Shown here: in pieces, positions 54,146 through 64,000 of the stretch | Layout: each line of letters begins with the position of its first letter | Numbering within the stretch: the stretch's first letter is position 1 | From: Drosophila persimilis | Taxonomy: Eukaryota > Arthropoda > Insecta > Diptera > Drosophilidae | NCBI RefSeq assembly: GCF_003286085.1 | Contig: NW_020825415.1 | Location: 1 to 64,000 of the forward strand | DNA length: 64,000 bases | Reading direction: 5' to 3' | Made by a program: the position numbers and the translations under genes | The notes under the pieces: model-generated | Databases searched by the model: none | What the model saw: the letters and a program-made list of their open reading frames with translations, nothing else | What the model was told of the DNA's origin: nothing

Positions 54146-55395
54146 TTGAGTTTTCTAACTGCCTCGCGGTACGCTGGGCACTTAAAACTTCCCGAGGCAT
54201 GGTCTGTGGGGCTACCCGTTTTTTGTGCGCAGAGTATGCAGTGTGGGTCCTTGCTGCAATTTCTGGCCTCATGGTCTCTGCCTCCACATCTAAAGCACGC
54301 TCCTCTGTGGTCCTTTTCTCCGGTGCAGTTTACCGAGATGTGCCCGAACTCCAAACACTTGTAGCATCGTTTTGGCGACATTATTTGCTTGATACGGCAG
54401 TTCACCCAGCCGACCCTTATCTTCCCCATTTCAGCGAGTTTGTTGGCGGCAACTGCCTGGAGGGATAGGGTGGCTATCTGCATCCCGCTTCTGGTGGTTC
54501 TTAAGGACCTTACCGCGTCCTCGGGGATTTCGGTTACCCCTGTGGCACGCTTTAGTGCTTCCAATATCTCTGCCTTCGTTGTTATCTCATCTAGATCCAT
54601 TAACTCGAGCCTTGTTTGTTCGGTAAGGGCCCGTACCACTGCCTTGGCCCCTAGTGCATTTCCGACCGCCGATTTAACCTCCTCCGCGCTGTGACTCGGG
54701 GCTTTTTTGAGGCGCAGCAGCAGATCTCCCTTTGCTGTCTTCCTGATGCTTTCCACGTCACCGCTCACATGGCTCAGCGTTGCATCTCCTTTCACCGATT
54801 TTAATAGTTCCGCGTAAGTGATGTTTCCTACGCTCGCTATTACTACAGCGTCTGGTCGCGTTTTTTTCGTGGTCTGTTTTTTTCTGGTTTCTACCGAACT
54901 GCTGCCAGTTGGGGACCGTTGGGTTTCAGGTTCGCGGACCGTTCGCTCCCGTGGCCTGAACTTCTTCGGCGGTGTCTGCCTCTGTCCTGCTGTTGGTTCC
55001 CTTGCACGTTTTGGTGTCGCTTGACTCCTCTCCAGTGTGCCGAGCCCTCTGCCGTTCCTACTTGCAGCTATTGGCGACGTCTGCGTGTCTGCCTCTTTGC
55101 GCTCGGGGACCTTACCATTTTCTTGGCTGGTGAGGTCGGCTACCATCTCCTGCAGGTTTACCAGCTGTGTTAGGCTGTCTCTCATCCGCTGGTTGATGTG
55201 CCTCTGGCCAGTGAACAGGGTCGAGAGGTCCTTCAAGATCAGCCCTATTTGGCTTACCGCGTCCGCCAGGGACTTTGGTGCCGTGGTAGGGCTGCTAAGC
55301 GATTCGGCCAGCTGCTGTGCCAATGGCGTGGCTTTTGGCTGAGGGGGCGATCTTGCCATCGCTGCGCTTTTTCCAAAGGGGTTTCCTACCTCCAT
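54139..55395 (-). CDS. ORF1 of the R1-like LINE: gag-like protein with three zinc knuckles (418 aa)
   Basis: RNA-binding structural protein of the LINE particle. The N-terminal half is Ser/Pro/Lys-rich with basic segments (TPPKKFRPRERTVREP, KKQTTKKTRP). The middle has the R1-clade gag fold (TYAELLKSVKGD, LRLKKAPSHSAEEVKSAVG, LRTTRSGMQIATLSL, RVGWVNCRI). The C-terminus has three knuckles: CYKCLEFGHISVNC, CFRCGGRDHEARNC and CILCAQ...H...C. The start at 55395 (MEVGNPFGKS) has an inner Met 13 codons later. The stop at 54141-54139 overlaps the ORF2 start. Confidence 0.88.
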   Translation of the reverse strand: MEVGNPFGKSAAMARSPPQPKATPLAQQLAESLSSPTTAPKSLADAVSQIGLILKDLSTLFTGQRHINQRMRDSLTQLVNLQEMVADLTSQENGKVPERKEADTQTSPIAASRNGRGLGTLERSQATPKRAREPTAGQRQTPPKKFRPRERTVREPETQRSPTGSSSVETRKKQTTKKTRPDAVVIASVGNITYAELLKSVKGDATLSHVSGDVESIRKTAKGDLLLRLKKAPSHSAEEVKSAVGNALGAKAVVRALTEQTRLELMDLDEITTKAEILEALKRATGVTEIPEDAVRSLRTTRSGMQIATLSLQAVAANKLAEMGKIRVGWVNCRIKQIMSPKRCYKCLEFGHISVNCTGEKDHRGACFRCGGRDHEARNCSKDPHCILCAQKTGSPTDHASGSFKCPAYREAVRKLKC

Positions 55396-55743
55396 GTCGC
55401 TTGCTTTACCAGGTCAGGCGATAGGGGATCCCGCGCTGGCCACAGGTTTCCCTTGGCTTCTGGTCGAAGGTGGATATACCGCCCCTTCTCGGTCCCCAGA
55501 GCCCCTTTTTCCGGGACACCGCCTAGGCGGGGGGTTGGAAAATAGTCGGATCCGCGACCTTCAGCCCTTTCCCCTATCTAGACTTGTGCTAGCTAATTTT
55601 GGCCTAGATGTAGGCAGGTATCGCTTACTCCTTACCAGAACAAATAGTTCCGCCTGGAAGTATGCACCTTTTTTTTTTTTTTTTTTTTTTTTTTGTTCCC
55701 TTCTTCTTTTTATTTGTTTTTGGTTTTACGCTTTTACCTTGTC

Positions 55744-56111
55744 TGCATCAATGTATTTGTTGTGGGAGTGTGGGAGTTGGCGGACATTGATTGATTGTTC
55801 TTTGCCGTGTCGCCATTTCATTTCTTTCTGTGCTGCCCTGTTTTCTTTTTGTGGTGTCTGTCGTGTGCCGTGCCGTGCCGTGCCCCGCTGACATGACAAA
55901 AGTCTTTTTCCCCCTCCGCCACTACTACTACCGACAAGCTTTCTGCTCCCCAATAAATAATTTATAACATTAATCTATAAAAACACAAACTAACGAGAGA
56001 AAACTGTGTAAAGAGATAGAAAGTGCCAATAAAAGTCCAAATACAAACACACAAAAACAACTTAACTGCAATTAACTTGACGAAAGGGAAAAACCTACAC
56101 CAGCAACAAAA
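55744..56111 (+). other. Spacer and leader of gag element G6
   Basis: It resumes at TGCATCAATGTATTTGTTG after the R1-like target duplicate, then has a shortened spacer (GTGGGAGTGTGGGAGTTGGC) and the standard leader with GTGCCGTGCCGTGCC and AACATTAATCTATAAA. Confidence 0.8.
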
Positions 56112-58263
56112 ATGACAAGAGGAATGGCCACGCGAGGCTCAAGCAGACGCCACAACGACGGCGGCAGAGCGGCCCGCAGAGGGGCCCTTGCAGCAGCAGC
56201 AGCGGCCATAACCACCAACACCGCCAATAGCAGCAGCAGAGCCCTCGGCGCAGACGCCAGCAACAACGTCAACGCCAATGCTCTGCACGACGCCACAGCG
56301 ACGGCGGCTGCAGCCAACAAGAGCAGCGAGCCAATGCCACCAACTGTGAGTACCCAGCCATCGCCATAGCCGATATATTCACGGCCACAGCCACTCCCCC
56401 CTCGAGCCACATCACGCAAGCGCAAACCAAAAAGGGAAATGCCGAGAAGACGCCGCTCTCACTGCCACTTTTCCCGCCTCTCACGCTCTCGGACACACAA
56501 CACAGTTCGGGAGTAACGGGAGAGGGAGAAGACAGAGGAGAGCCAGCAAACCGACGCGCAAGAGCGGAGCGCCAGAACGGCCAACGGGCCGCCACACACA
56601 CACGACCGGATCGAACCCGTTGCGAATCGAACTTGGTTCGAGCTCGAGCGGCGGGTCGATCCGTGCCAGTGTCCAGCCAACTCCAATACCACGACAACCA
56701 GCAACTACACAACGACAACCACGAATACCACGAATACCACCAATCCCACCAACACCAGCAACCCCAAAGCGACGCCATGTCAGTCAGTGCGACGTCAGTG
56801 AGAGCGACGATGCGGAGGGTGAGAGGAAGCAGGCCAGACGACGGGTCCGCCAAAGTCAGCCAACACCAACACAGTTGCCGATCCTGCCACCCTGCCACAA
56901 TCTACACAGCCAACACATGCCCCTGCCCCTGCCCCTGCCACTACTGTAAATGCTAATAGCCAGACCAACATCAAAAACAGCCAATACATAGACAATCACC
57001 AGCCATTCACACAGACAATATCGACAAAAGCAATAAAAATAATGACGCCAATATAAATACAATTACAAATACACCTGCCAATACCAACACCAACACCACC
57101 ACCGCCATCCCCATTACAAACACCCCTGCCACTACCACCGACAATGACATCCGGCACGGCGAATTCGGGCATCAGCCCAGCCAGGAACGTGGCTTGAGGA
57201 TCCTCATCCGAGGACTCTCCCACTCCACGCTGCCGGATTGGATTCGCAGCAGTATGCTGAACGAGGGGTTCACGGTTCGGTTTGTAAGGGTGATCACCGA
57301 TCGATTCGATCGCAGCCGCCAATTCAACCTCTTCGAGGCTGAGATTGCTCCCAAACCGGACCGTGGCCAATTCGATATGTTGAAGCTGCGACGCCTGGGT
57401 GGGAGGCCCGTCACGGTTGAGAGACATGGAGTGTCCCGTGACCCTGCCCACTGCCATCGTTGCCAGGTGTTTGGCCACACCCACGCATATTGTAGACGCG
57501 CTGCAGATTGCATGAAATGCGCGGGTGGGCACCTGACGACGGAGTGCAGCAAGCCGAGGAGTGCCGCTCCGAAATGCGCCAACTGCCAGGGCCAGCACAT
57601 CAGCGCCTACAAGGGCTGCCCATCCTTTAAGGCAGCCAGGCAGCGGCTTGTGGCCCACAGGGTCGCCAGGGAGGAGGAGCGTCGCAACCACAGCCAATCC
57701 AACAGCGACAGCAGCTAATCCAACGTCGCCAGCAGCAGCCACATCCACAGCCACTTCATAATCCACAGCAGCAACGCCAACACCAACCGGATCGGCAGCA
57801 TCGGTATAGCGACCATCATCCCCAGCCATCGACCAGGGGGCGCCAACACCAGAGGGTCCAGCCGATGCAGCCGATCGCGAATGATGCTCCGATGCCACGC
57901 CAACACCAGCAGCAGCAGCAGCCAGCAGCTCAGTGCGAGGGCAGCTGCGCTCAAAATCTGCAATTATACGTACAGCAGATAATAGAGTTGGAAAGGAGGA
58001 TCGACCAGATGGCAGAGCAACTCACCAAATTTACTGCAGCAAATGGCAAGGGCACAAAAGCCATGCCCCCGCTCCAACCAACAGCAACCAACATATCGGA
58101 TTCAGAGTCCGACGTGGACTGCGACGCGTCTGAATTAGACGATGACGATGACGACGAATGGACCGATCACGATCCATTCGAGGCGCTGGATGGCCAGGGC
58201 GAAATATGGAGGGCACAAATCGCCAGCGCACGCGAAAGCATGCGAACGGGCGGCGTCTATTGA
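56112..58263 (+). pseudogene. Gag element G6 ORF1 (CCHC gag), most conserved core
   Basis: It starts MTRGMATRGSSRRHNDGGR and stops after 85 codons. The frame 57194-57718 (174 codons) is the best surviving gag core: it retains the segment FEAEIAPKPDRGQFDMLKLRRLGG, deleted in G3-G5, and all three knuckles at residues 87-100, 106-118 and 128-142. A stop at 57718 separates the Gln-rich stretch and the acidic tail (57865-58263, ending ARESMRTGGVY). G6 is therefore closest to the ancestral unit, but still broken. Confidence 0.78.
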
Positions 58264-59237
58264 TGTGCCCAATCGTCGATCCAGAGACAGCCACTAAAAT
58301 ACAAAGAAAAACAGTCAATACACGCCAACACGAAAAACTGCCAAAACACACAAAAATGACACGTACCTGCCAATACACAGACAGAGCTGACCATGAAGAA
58401 GCTGCCTCGCCATCAACATCAACAATTTCCTGCCAAAGGGGCGGAAAAGGAGGCCTCCTTCGATAACTCTGCCGACTGACCATGGCCGAGACGTCACGCC
58501 ACTCCAAACAGACAGCAGCCATTCCAACGACGACGCAGATTCTGGCGCCTGTTGCCGCTCCACTGGGTCGCACCCGTCTCTCATGCCATTATGTAAGGGG
58601 GGGTGGCCCGGTGTTGAGCCGCCGGACGCCATCAAATCCTGCAAAAGAAGAAACAGGAGGGAGAAGCAGACTGCCAAACACACACAAAATACTCATCTGC
58701 TGTTTTTACGCCAACACAAATCAGACAAGGGTCGCCACAAATAACATCCAAACGCCAACAGTACCTGCAAATAAACACAAATTAAAATCAAAGCCAAAAC
58801 GAACACCTCCTCATCTGGGTGGCCGGACCAGCAGCCACTCAAAACGCCATTAAAAACCAACGATGAACGTGGCCGAGGAGGCCAGGCCAATCCAACTGAC
58901 AACGCATCCTGGTGGCCGGACCACCAGCCACTCGGCCAATAACTCGGATCATTGACATCACACATCGACGCCAACTCCAACATCATTGACATTGCATCGG
59001 GTGGCCAGACCAGTGCCACTCGGTTGCAGCAGCCAATCATCCAGACAGATGCAACGTGGGTGGCCGGACCAGCAGCCACTCGGATGCGGCCAACAAAAGC
59101 ACAATTGACAACGTATCCTGTATCGCCACTTGGATGCGGCCAATAACACAAATCTTTCTCATTATATTTCGATGTCAATGCCAACACAACGACAATGCAG
59201 TTGGGTGGCCGGACCAGTGCCACTCGGATGCAGCAAC
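58264..59237 (+). other. 3' UTR of gag element G6
   Basis: Non-coding, with at least six degenerate copies of the GGTGGCCGGACCAG / GCCACTCGGATGCGGCCAA repeat between 58818 and 59235, more than other units. Cut at the right by a DINE fragment before the terminal AATAAA block. Confidence 0.77.
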
Positions 59238-59708
59238 CGGATAGATATGGTCATTCTCTATGATTCTGCGTTTTTAGTTTTCTCGAATGTGCAATATTGT
59301 GGATACAACAGATTTTCGTCCTTTGTGGGGGCGGATGGGGGTGGGGCGAAATTTTGAGATATACGTTTTATAGTGACATCTTAAAGGAGTGTGTGTACCA
59401 AATTTGGTTACTCTAGCCTTAATAGTTTTGAAATATTTTTGTAGCAGTCACATATCACAGAAGTCTGGATCCAAAACATCGTTGCTCTAGCTCTTATAGT
59501 CTTTGAGCATTAGGCGCTGAAGGGGACGGACAGACGGACAGACGGACGGACGGACAGACAGACATGGCTCAATCGACTCGGCTATTGATGCTGATCAAGA
59601 ATATATATACTTTATGGGGTCGGAAACGATTCCTTCTGGACGTTACACACATCCACTTTTACCACAAATCTAATATACCCCAATACTCATTTTGAGTATC
59701 GGGTATAA
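59238..59708 (-). mobile_element. DINE-1 copy K, hairpin end missing, internal deletion
   Basis: It starts mid-element at GGATAGATATGGTCATT, loses a module near 59425 (TTAATAGTTTTGAAATATT) and ends with the microsatellite and GGGTATAA. Confidence 0.85.
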
Positions 59709-59711
59709 AAA

Positions 59712-60208
59712 CGAGGGGGAACGTTGTGAGTTGCTGCGGACACCGCAACTCTACAGTTATACCCGATACTAAGTCAGTATGGCTCTCCTCCGTCAGACGC
59801 CGCTAATATTAAACGACACGACAAAGAGTGCGAGAGAGACAGAAAATCAGTCTGAGCGTGACGTCGGGCGCTGCGTAGCCACTGCAAATTGATTTCTTGC
59901 TTTTGGCTACAACAATGATCCGATCTGATCCAGATTCAGAAATCTGATAGATATGGTCATTATCTATGATTCTGCGTTTTTAGTTTTCTCGAATCTGCAA
60001 TATTGTGGATGCCCCAGATTTTCGTCCTTTGCGGGGGCGGAAGGGGGTGTGTCGAAATTTTGACACAAAACGGTCAAGGTCCGATATCACAGGAGTGTGA
60101 ATACCAATTTTGGTTGCTCTAGCTCTTCTGGGTTCTGAGATCCTTGAACTCATATTTTGCAATTGGCAAAACCGACCATGAAACCTGTGTGTTAGAGAGA
60201 GACAGAGA
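59712..60208 (-). mobile_element. DINE-1 copy L, microsatellite half missing
   Basis: It starts with the intact hairpin end (CGAGGGGGAACG) only three bases after copy K and stops at AGAGAGAGACAGAGA, where LINE sequence starts. Copies K and L are head-to-tail neighbours. Confidence 0.85.
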
Positions 60209-61705
60209 CAATGTTAGACATGCTGCACTGAAACCCATGAGCACCGATTTCCTTCAATGTACCCCAATTGTAATAATCCCAACAAACAACAAGAGGAGAA
60301 ACATGATAGTGGTTGCACCGACGTACTGCCCACCTAACTTCAATTGGACTGAGAATCATTTCAGATCACTACTCCTGCATTTTGACAACATATTGGGGGG
60401 AACCTCCGGGTTCATTTGCTGCGGAGATTGGAATGCTAAGCATCCATGGTGGGGGAACCCCAGATCCTGTAGGAGAGGACGTGCCCTGATGCAAGCTGTG
60501 AGCTCTGGAGCCAGATACAACATCCTGGCCACAGGAGGTGCCACCCACTATCCATACGACAGCAGAAAAAGACCCTCAGCCATCGACTATGCAGTTTGTG
60601 GGGGTATTACAGTAAATAGGATGAAAATCCAATCATGCAGCAGTTTGGACTCCGATCACCTGCCAATAACCATCGAAATGTGTATAAATGGGGCCGACAC
60701 ATTCACCCAAAGTTCTATAGGCAGACGAATAATTACAAAGAAGTCAAATATTAACAGAGTAAAAGAGCACTTGGAACAGACCATAAACTTAAACACGGAA
60801 ATTCACTCGGGACTGGATATTGACGACGCAGTAAATATACTGACTACAAACCTACAAGACGCGGTAAAACTAGCCACTAAAAATGTAAACTCCAATCAAG
60901 GACACAGACCTGGGAATTCAAACAGACAACGAAGGATGGACAAAGAACGCTACAAACTAGACTAGAAGGTATAAACACGCAAGACAGATACAAAATGGCA
61001 AAGCTCTGGAAAATAACAAATACAATCAAGAGACAGCCACAACCAAACTTGCCCATTTGCACGCAGACGGGGAACTCTAACCAACGACCCGTATGGACCA
61101 AGAGTAACGAAGAGAAAGCCGAAGTATTTGTCTCTCACTTTGAAGAACGATTCAAACCCAGACATACAAGCTCAGAAAAGGAACGCGAGACGACACAAAA
61201 AGACCTCGACATTGAGAAACAGAAGCTGACGGATGCAGCAACAAAGACACAAACACGTCCTCTCAGACCATTTACACTCCCAGAACTGACAGCCGAAATT
61301 AAAAACTTGATTTTGAATAAATCCCCAGGCAAAGACAGAATAGACAATGTGTTAATCAAGGCTCTCCCAAAGAAAGCCCTACTATACATCCTCCTGATCT
61401 TCAACTCAATGTTGAGATTGGGACACTTCCCGCAAGCTTGGAAACACGCCACAATCACATTACTTCTGAAGCCAAATAAGCCTGCTCAGTCGGTAACATC
61501 CTATCGCCCAATCAGTCTCATTTCGGGATTGGCTAAAACCTTTGAAAAACTCTTTATCAAACGATTATTTGATTTGGATTTCTCTAGAGCCCTTCCCACA
61601 CATCAATTTGGGTTTCGAAAAGAACATGCCACTGAACAACAGCTAGCAAGAGTAACGCAATTAATTATGGGGGCCTACGAAGAAAAACAATACTGCTCAG
61701 CTGTT
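60209..61705 (+). pseudogene. Second jockey-clade LINE family: ORF2 endonuclease and RT N-terminus
   Basis: Endonuclease motifs: VVAPTYCPPNFNW, GDWNAKHPWWGNPRSCRRG, SAIDYAVCGGI and LDSDHLPI. A frameshift near 60950 separates the linker and RT start (KLWKITNTIKRQ; LPELTAEIKNLILNKSPGKDRID; SYRPISLISGLAKTFEKL; HQFGFRKEHATEQQ). It is clearly related to, but distinct from, the fragments at 6541-15770. The DINE interrupts RT at QYCSAV. Its 5' end is truncated by DINE copy L. Confidence 0.82.
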
Positions 61706-62540
61706 TATACCCGATACTCAAAATGAGTATTGGGGTATATTAGATTTGTGGTAAAAGTGTATGTGTGTAACGTCCAGAAGGAATCGTTTCCGACCCCATA
61801 AAGTATATATATTCTTGATCAGCATCAATAGCCGAGTCGATTGAGCCATGTCTGTCTGTCCGTCCGTCCGTCTGTCCGTCTGTCCGTCCGTCCGTCTGTC
61901 CGTCCCCTTCAGCGCCTAATGCTCAAAGACTATAAGAGCTAGAGCAACGATGTTTTGGATCCAGACTTCTGTGATATGTCACTGCTCCAAAAATATTTCA
62001 AAACTTTGCCCCGCCCACTTCCGCCCCCACAAAGGGCGAAAATCTGTGGCATCCACAATTTCGACGATACGAGAAAACTAAAAACGCATAATCGTAGAAG
62101 ATGACTATATCTTCTAGAGTGCAAAATCTGAACCAGATCGTATAATTATTACAGTCAGAATCACGAAAACAATTTCACTCTTTCTCGCTCTGTCTCACTC
62201 TAACACAAAGGTTTCATGGTCGGTTTTGCCAGTTGCAAAATATGAGTTCAAGGATCTCAGAACCCATAAGAGCTAGAGCAACCAAATTTGGTATCCACAC
62301 TCCTGTGATATCGGACCTTGACCGTTTCGTGTCAAAATTTCGACACCCCCCCTTCCGCCCCCGCAAAGGACGAAAATCTGAGGCCAAAAGGAACAAATCA
62401 ATTTGCATTGGCTACGCAGCGCCCGACGTCACGCTCAGACTGATTTTCTGTGTCTCTCGCACAGGAGAGCCATACTGACTTAGTATCGGGTATAACTGTA
62501 GAGTTGCGGTGTCCGCAGCAACTCACAACGTTCCCCCTCG
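61706..62540 (+). mobile_element. DINE-1 copy M, inserted in LINE RT
   Basis: Plus orientation from TATACCCGATACTC to CCCCCTCG, with an internal deletion near 62382 joining GAAAATCTGAGG to CCAAAAGGAACAAATC and a second one near 62463 (CTCGCACAGGAGAGCC). The LINE frame continues CSAV|FIDISEAFD across it, inside a T run. Confidence 0.87.
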
Positions 62541-63375
62541 TTTTATAGATATATCTGAAGCGTTTGATAGAGTATGGCACACCGGTTTGCTATATAAGCT
62601 TTCAAAACTGGTGTCTCTTCAGGCCTTCAAGCTACTAGAAAGCTACCCAAATGAAAGGACCTTCGAAGTAATTACCAACAATGGTATTACATCGAGAATT
62701 GGAAAAATAAAAGCCGGGGTTCCTCAGGGCAGCAATTTAGGTACCAAACTGCTTGAATGGATATCATTCACTTCGATACCGGTGCTGAGGGAAAAAAACA
62801 GGATGTTAGCTACGTATGCAGATGACACAATTATCATGAGCAGAGCGGACTTCCCCTTGACTGCGGTAAAAATGAACGAACAATACCTAAATAAGTTCAG
62901 TGTTTGGGCTAAAAAATGGGAAATGGGCATTAACGAAAAGAAAACAGCCCACGTATTTTTCACATTGAACAAACTTAGCAAAACACACCAAGAAAGTACG
63001 CCTAAGTTAAATGAACAAAGAATTCCTAACAAATTCAAACAAATGTATCTTGGGGTTACGCTCGATAGGAAACTTAGCCTTAACCACCATGTCAAAGCCA
63101 TTATAAATAAGACAAGTAACAATAAGACAAGCCAAAGTAACAAACAAGACAAAATAAGACAAGCAGTAAGTAAACTTGACTCGAGAAGAACAGACGTGCA
63201 AGTGACACGCTCCGTCAACAAGTGGGTTTTCCGTGGAACCTGCGAACAACAACAAATCAGCGGCTTTACAATCCAAGCAGGGTGCTTATCAACATCTGAG
63301 CACTGTAGAATATCCAATTCAAACCTGATCATCATCAAACTCCAAAGTCACTCAATATTGGCGAAGGAAGGCCAG
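62541..63375 (+). pseudogene. Second jockey-clade LINE: RT C-terminal part
   Basis: Motif A (FIDISEAFDRVWHTG), GVPQGSNLG, catalytic ATYADDT, then KMYLGVTLD-like thumb (QMYLGVTLDRKLSLNHH). The segment after GVPQGSNLG is shorter than usual, suggesting a small in-frame deletion. Beyond about 63130 the family resemblance fades, which may mean another frameshift. The open frame continues a few bases into the BEL/Pao LTR. Confidence 0.8.
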
Positions 63376-63621
63376 TGAAAATTTAGAATAGTTTTTCTAA
63401 ATAAAAGATACCGAAACAACTTGGGTGACTGCAAATTTGTATTTTAGAACGACGAAAAAAAGGAGTGCGTGCGTTCGGTTTCATAGATTTTTCTCGACTT
63501 CCTTCATATATTAAAACAATTTCTTCTGTGCCTACCTTACCTACGGTGGCAAAGCGGAGCGAATTCGCCAAGAGCGAGCTTTTATTGCGCTCCCGCTTTG
63601 CCCTAGCCAAATGGCGCTACA
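63376..63621 (-). repeat. LTR of a BEL/Pao element (about 246 bp)
   Basis: Bounded by TG (63376) and CA (63621); read on the minus strand it starts TGTAGCGCCATTTGG and ends CTAAATTTTCA. It directly follows the pol end of a BEL/Pao element. The partner LTR is outside the window, so the outer edge is an estimate. Confidence 0.65.
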
Positions 63622-64000
63622 CCGGCCCCGTTGAAGGCCTGGAAGGCTTCAAACCAGTGGCAGAAGCGCTCACTTGTGGATTGGCCTCCTGAACGTGGCT
63701 CCGCTGCTCGTCCTTAGGTCGACCACTCTGACCCTTCCGTCCTGCCCGGCGGTTGTTCCGACCACCCTTCCGAGGAGCCACTGTTGAGGGGGCAGGTTGT
63801 CCTCGGCGACGATTACGAGGTCGCCTTCCTTTATGTTTGGCTCCTCCTGGTGCCACTTGCATCTTATTTGCAATCCCAGCACATACTCCCGGGACCATCT
63901 CTGCCAGAACATTTGCCTGGCTGACGAGACAAGCCGCCATCACTTTAAGCAGCTCTGACCCTCCTGGTCCGGAGTCCTGGGTGCTGGGGGTGCGATGATC
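63622..64000 (-). pseudogene. BEL/Pao pol C-terminus (integrase end), cut by window end
   Basis: The frame open from 63912 to about 63670 reads WSREYVLGLQIRCKW, IKEGDLVIVAEDNLPPQQW, LLGRVV and DGRVRVVDLRTSSG, then RRPIHKLCLLPL, the conserved end of BEL/Pao integrases just before the 3' LTR. The gene enters from outside the window, so its integrity is unknown; it is called partial rather than broken. Confidence 0.82.

Larger units (their letters stand above)
51014..55731 (-). mobile_element. Apparently full-length R1-clade non-LTR retrotransposon
   Basis: The 4718-bp element is flanked by a perfect 12-bp duplication, TTTTACCTTGTC (51002-51013 and 55732-55743). Read on the minus strand: 5' UTR (55731-55396) with a 26-base A run, ORF1 with three zinc knuckles, ORF2 with APE endonuclease, RT and a C-terminal Cys/His motif, a short 3' UTR, (TAA)n-like sequence and a 23-base poly(A) tail. 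The RT and the GHGCFKEYLHRFG C-terminal motif indicate the R1 clade (R1/RT1/Waldo-like); exact family unknown. It is inserted in the spacer between G5 and G6. Confidence 0.88.
15771..59237 (+). repeat. Head-to-tail array of gag-only LINE units (G2 to G6) with later insertions
   Basis: Five plus-strand units share the same order: spacer/leader, basic ORF start MTRGMARRGSSRR, Gln/Pro/Ala-rich middle, CCHC gag domain, acidic tail and 3' UTR. Start codons at 17474, 31752, 40176 and 56112 are about 3.4, 3.6 and 3.0 kb apart once inserted elements are subtracted. The 3' UTR-to-spacer linkage (GATATGCCCGCCGG through ATGTATGTCAATTATCG to TGCATCAATGTATTTG) is the same at the G2/G3, G4/G5 and G5/G6 junctions. 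No unit has ORF2. The family by its knuckles is jockey-clade. Confidence 0.8.

Noticed and set aside
56996..57898. 300-codon minus-strand ORF opposite the zinc-knuckle gag of G6
   Set aside because: Mirror of the real gag core; composition bias explains the openness; no domain.
15771..59237. Proof that the gag array is telomeric
   Set aside because: Composition is HeT-A-like, but position, poly(A) junctions and expression cannot be judged from this window, so telomere function is not claimed.

Overview
The window looks like constitutive heterochromatin of a Drosophila-type fly. I find no host gene, rRNA, tRNA or CRISPR. Nearly every base belongs to a transposable element or a broken piece of one. 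The lineage call rests on about a dozen DINE-1/INE-1-type Helentron copies (TATACCCGATACT end, GTCTGTCC microsatellite, terminal hairpin), together with 412/mdg1-, 17.6/297- and mdg3/micropia-like LTR elements, an R1-clade LINE and jockey-clade LINE debris. This combination is typical of Drosophila. An obscura-group species is possible but not shown.

Layout. 1-5054: minus-strand Ulysses/Osvaldo-like gypsy element with a tRNA-Lys-type primer site and large internal deletions. 5055-15770: jockey-clade LINE fragments on both strands, broken up by DINE copies, including a 1.55-kb tandem duplication (6165-9271). 15771-59237: a head-to-tail array, all on the plus strand, of a LINE-derived unit that carries a gag gene (three zinc knuckles) but no reverse transcriptase, with a 3' UTR full of degenerate GGTGGCCGGACCAG repeats. 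After removal of the insertions, the gag starts are about 3.0-3.6 kb apart. Into this array have gone a 412-like element (20456-29500, itself hit by a DINE), several DINEs, a 4.8-kb mdg3/micropia-like element (34752-39541, minus), a DINE (41178-49385) that holds a very young env-bearing 17.6-like element (42201-49279), and an apparently full-length R1-clade LINE (51014-55731, minus). 59238-63375: DINE copies and another jockey-clade LINE, interrupted by a DINE. 63376-64000: the LTR and pol end of a BEL/Pao element, minus strand.

How it works together. There is no operon logic here; the window records nested insertions. Target-site duplications and exact host-sequence continuity order the events: array unit, then DINE, then 17.6-like. 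The youngest residents are the 17.6-like element (596-bp LTRs identical by eye, open gag and env, one pol frameshift) and the R1-like LINE (both ORFs open, 12-bp target duplication). The most unusual structure is the gag-only tandem array. It recalls HeT-A in composition, but its copies share deletions and unit junctions, which points to amplification by unequal exchange rather than repeated retrotransposition.
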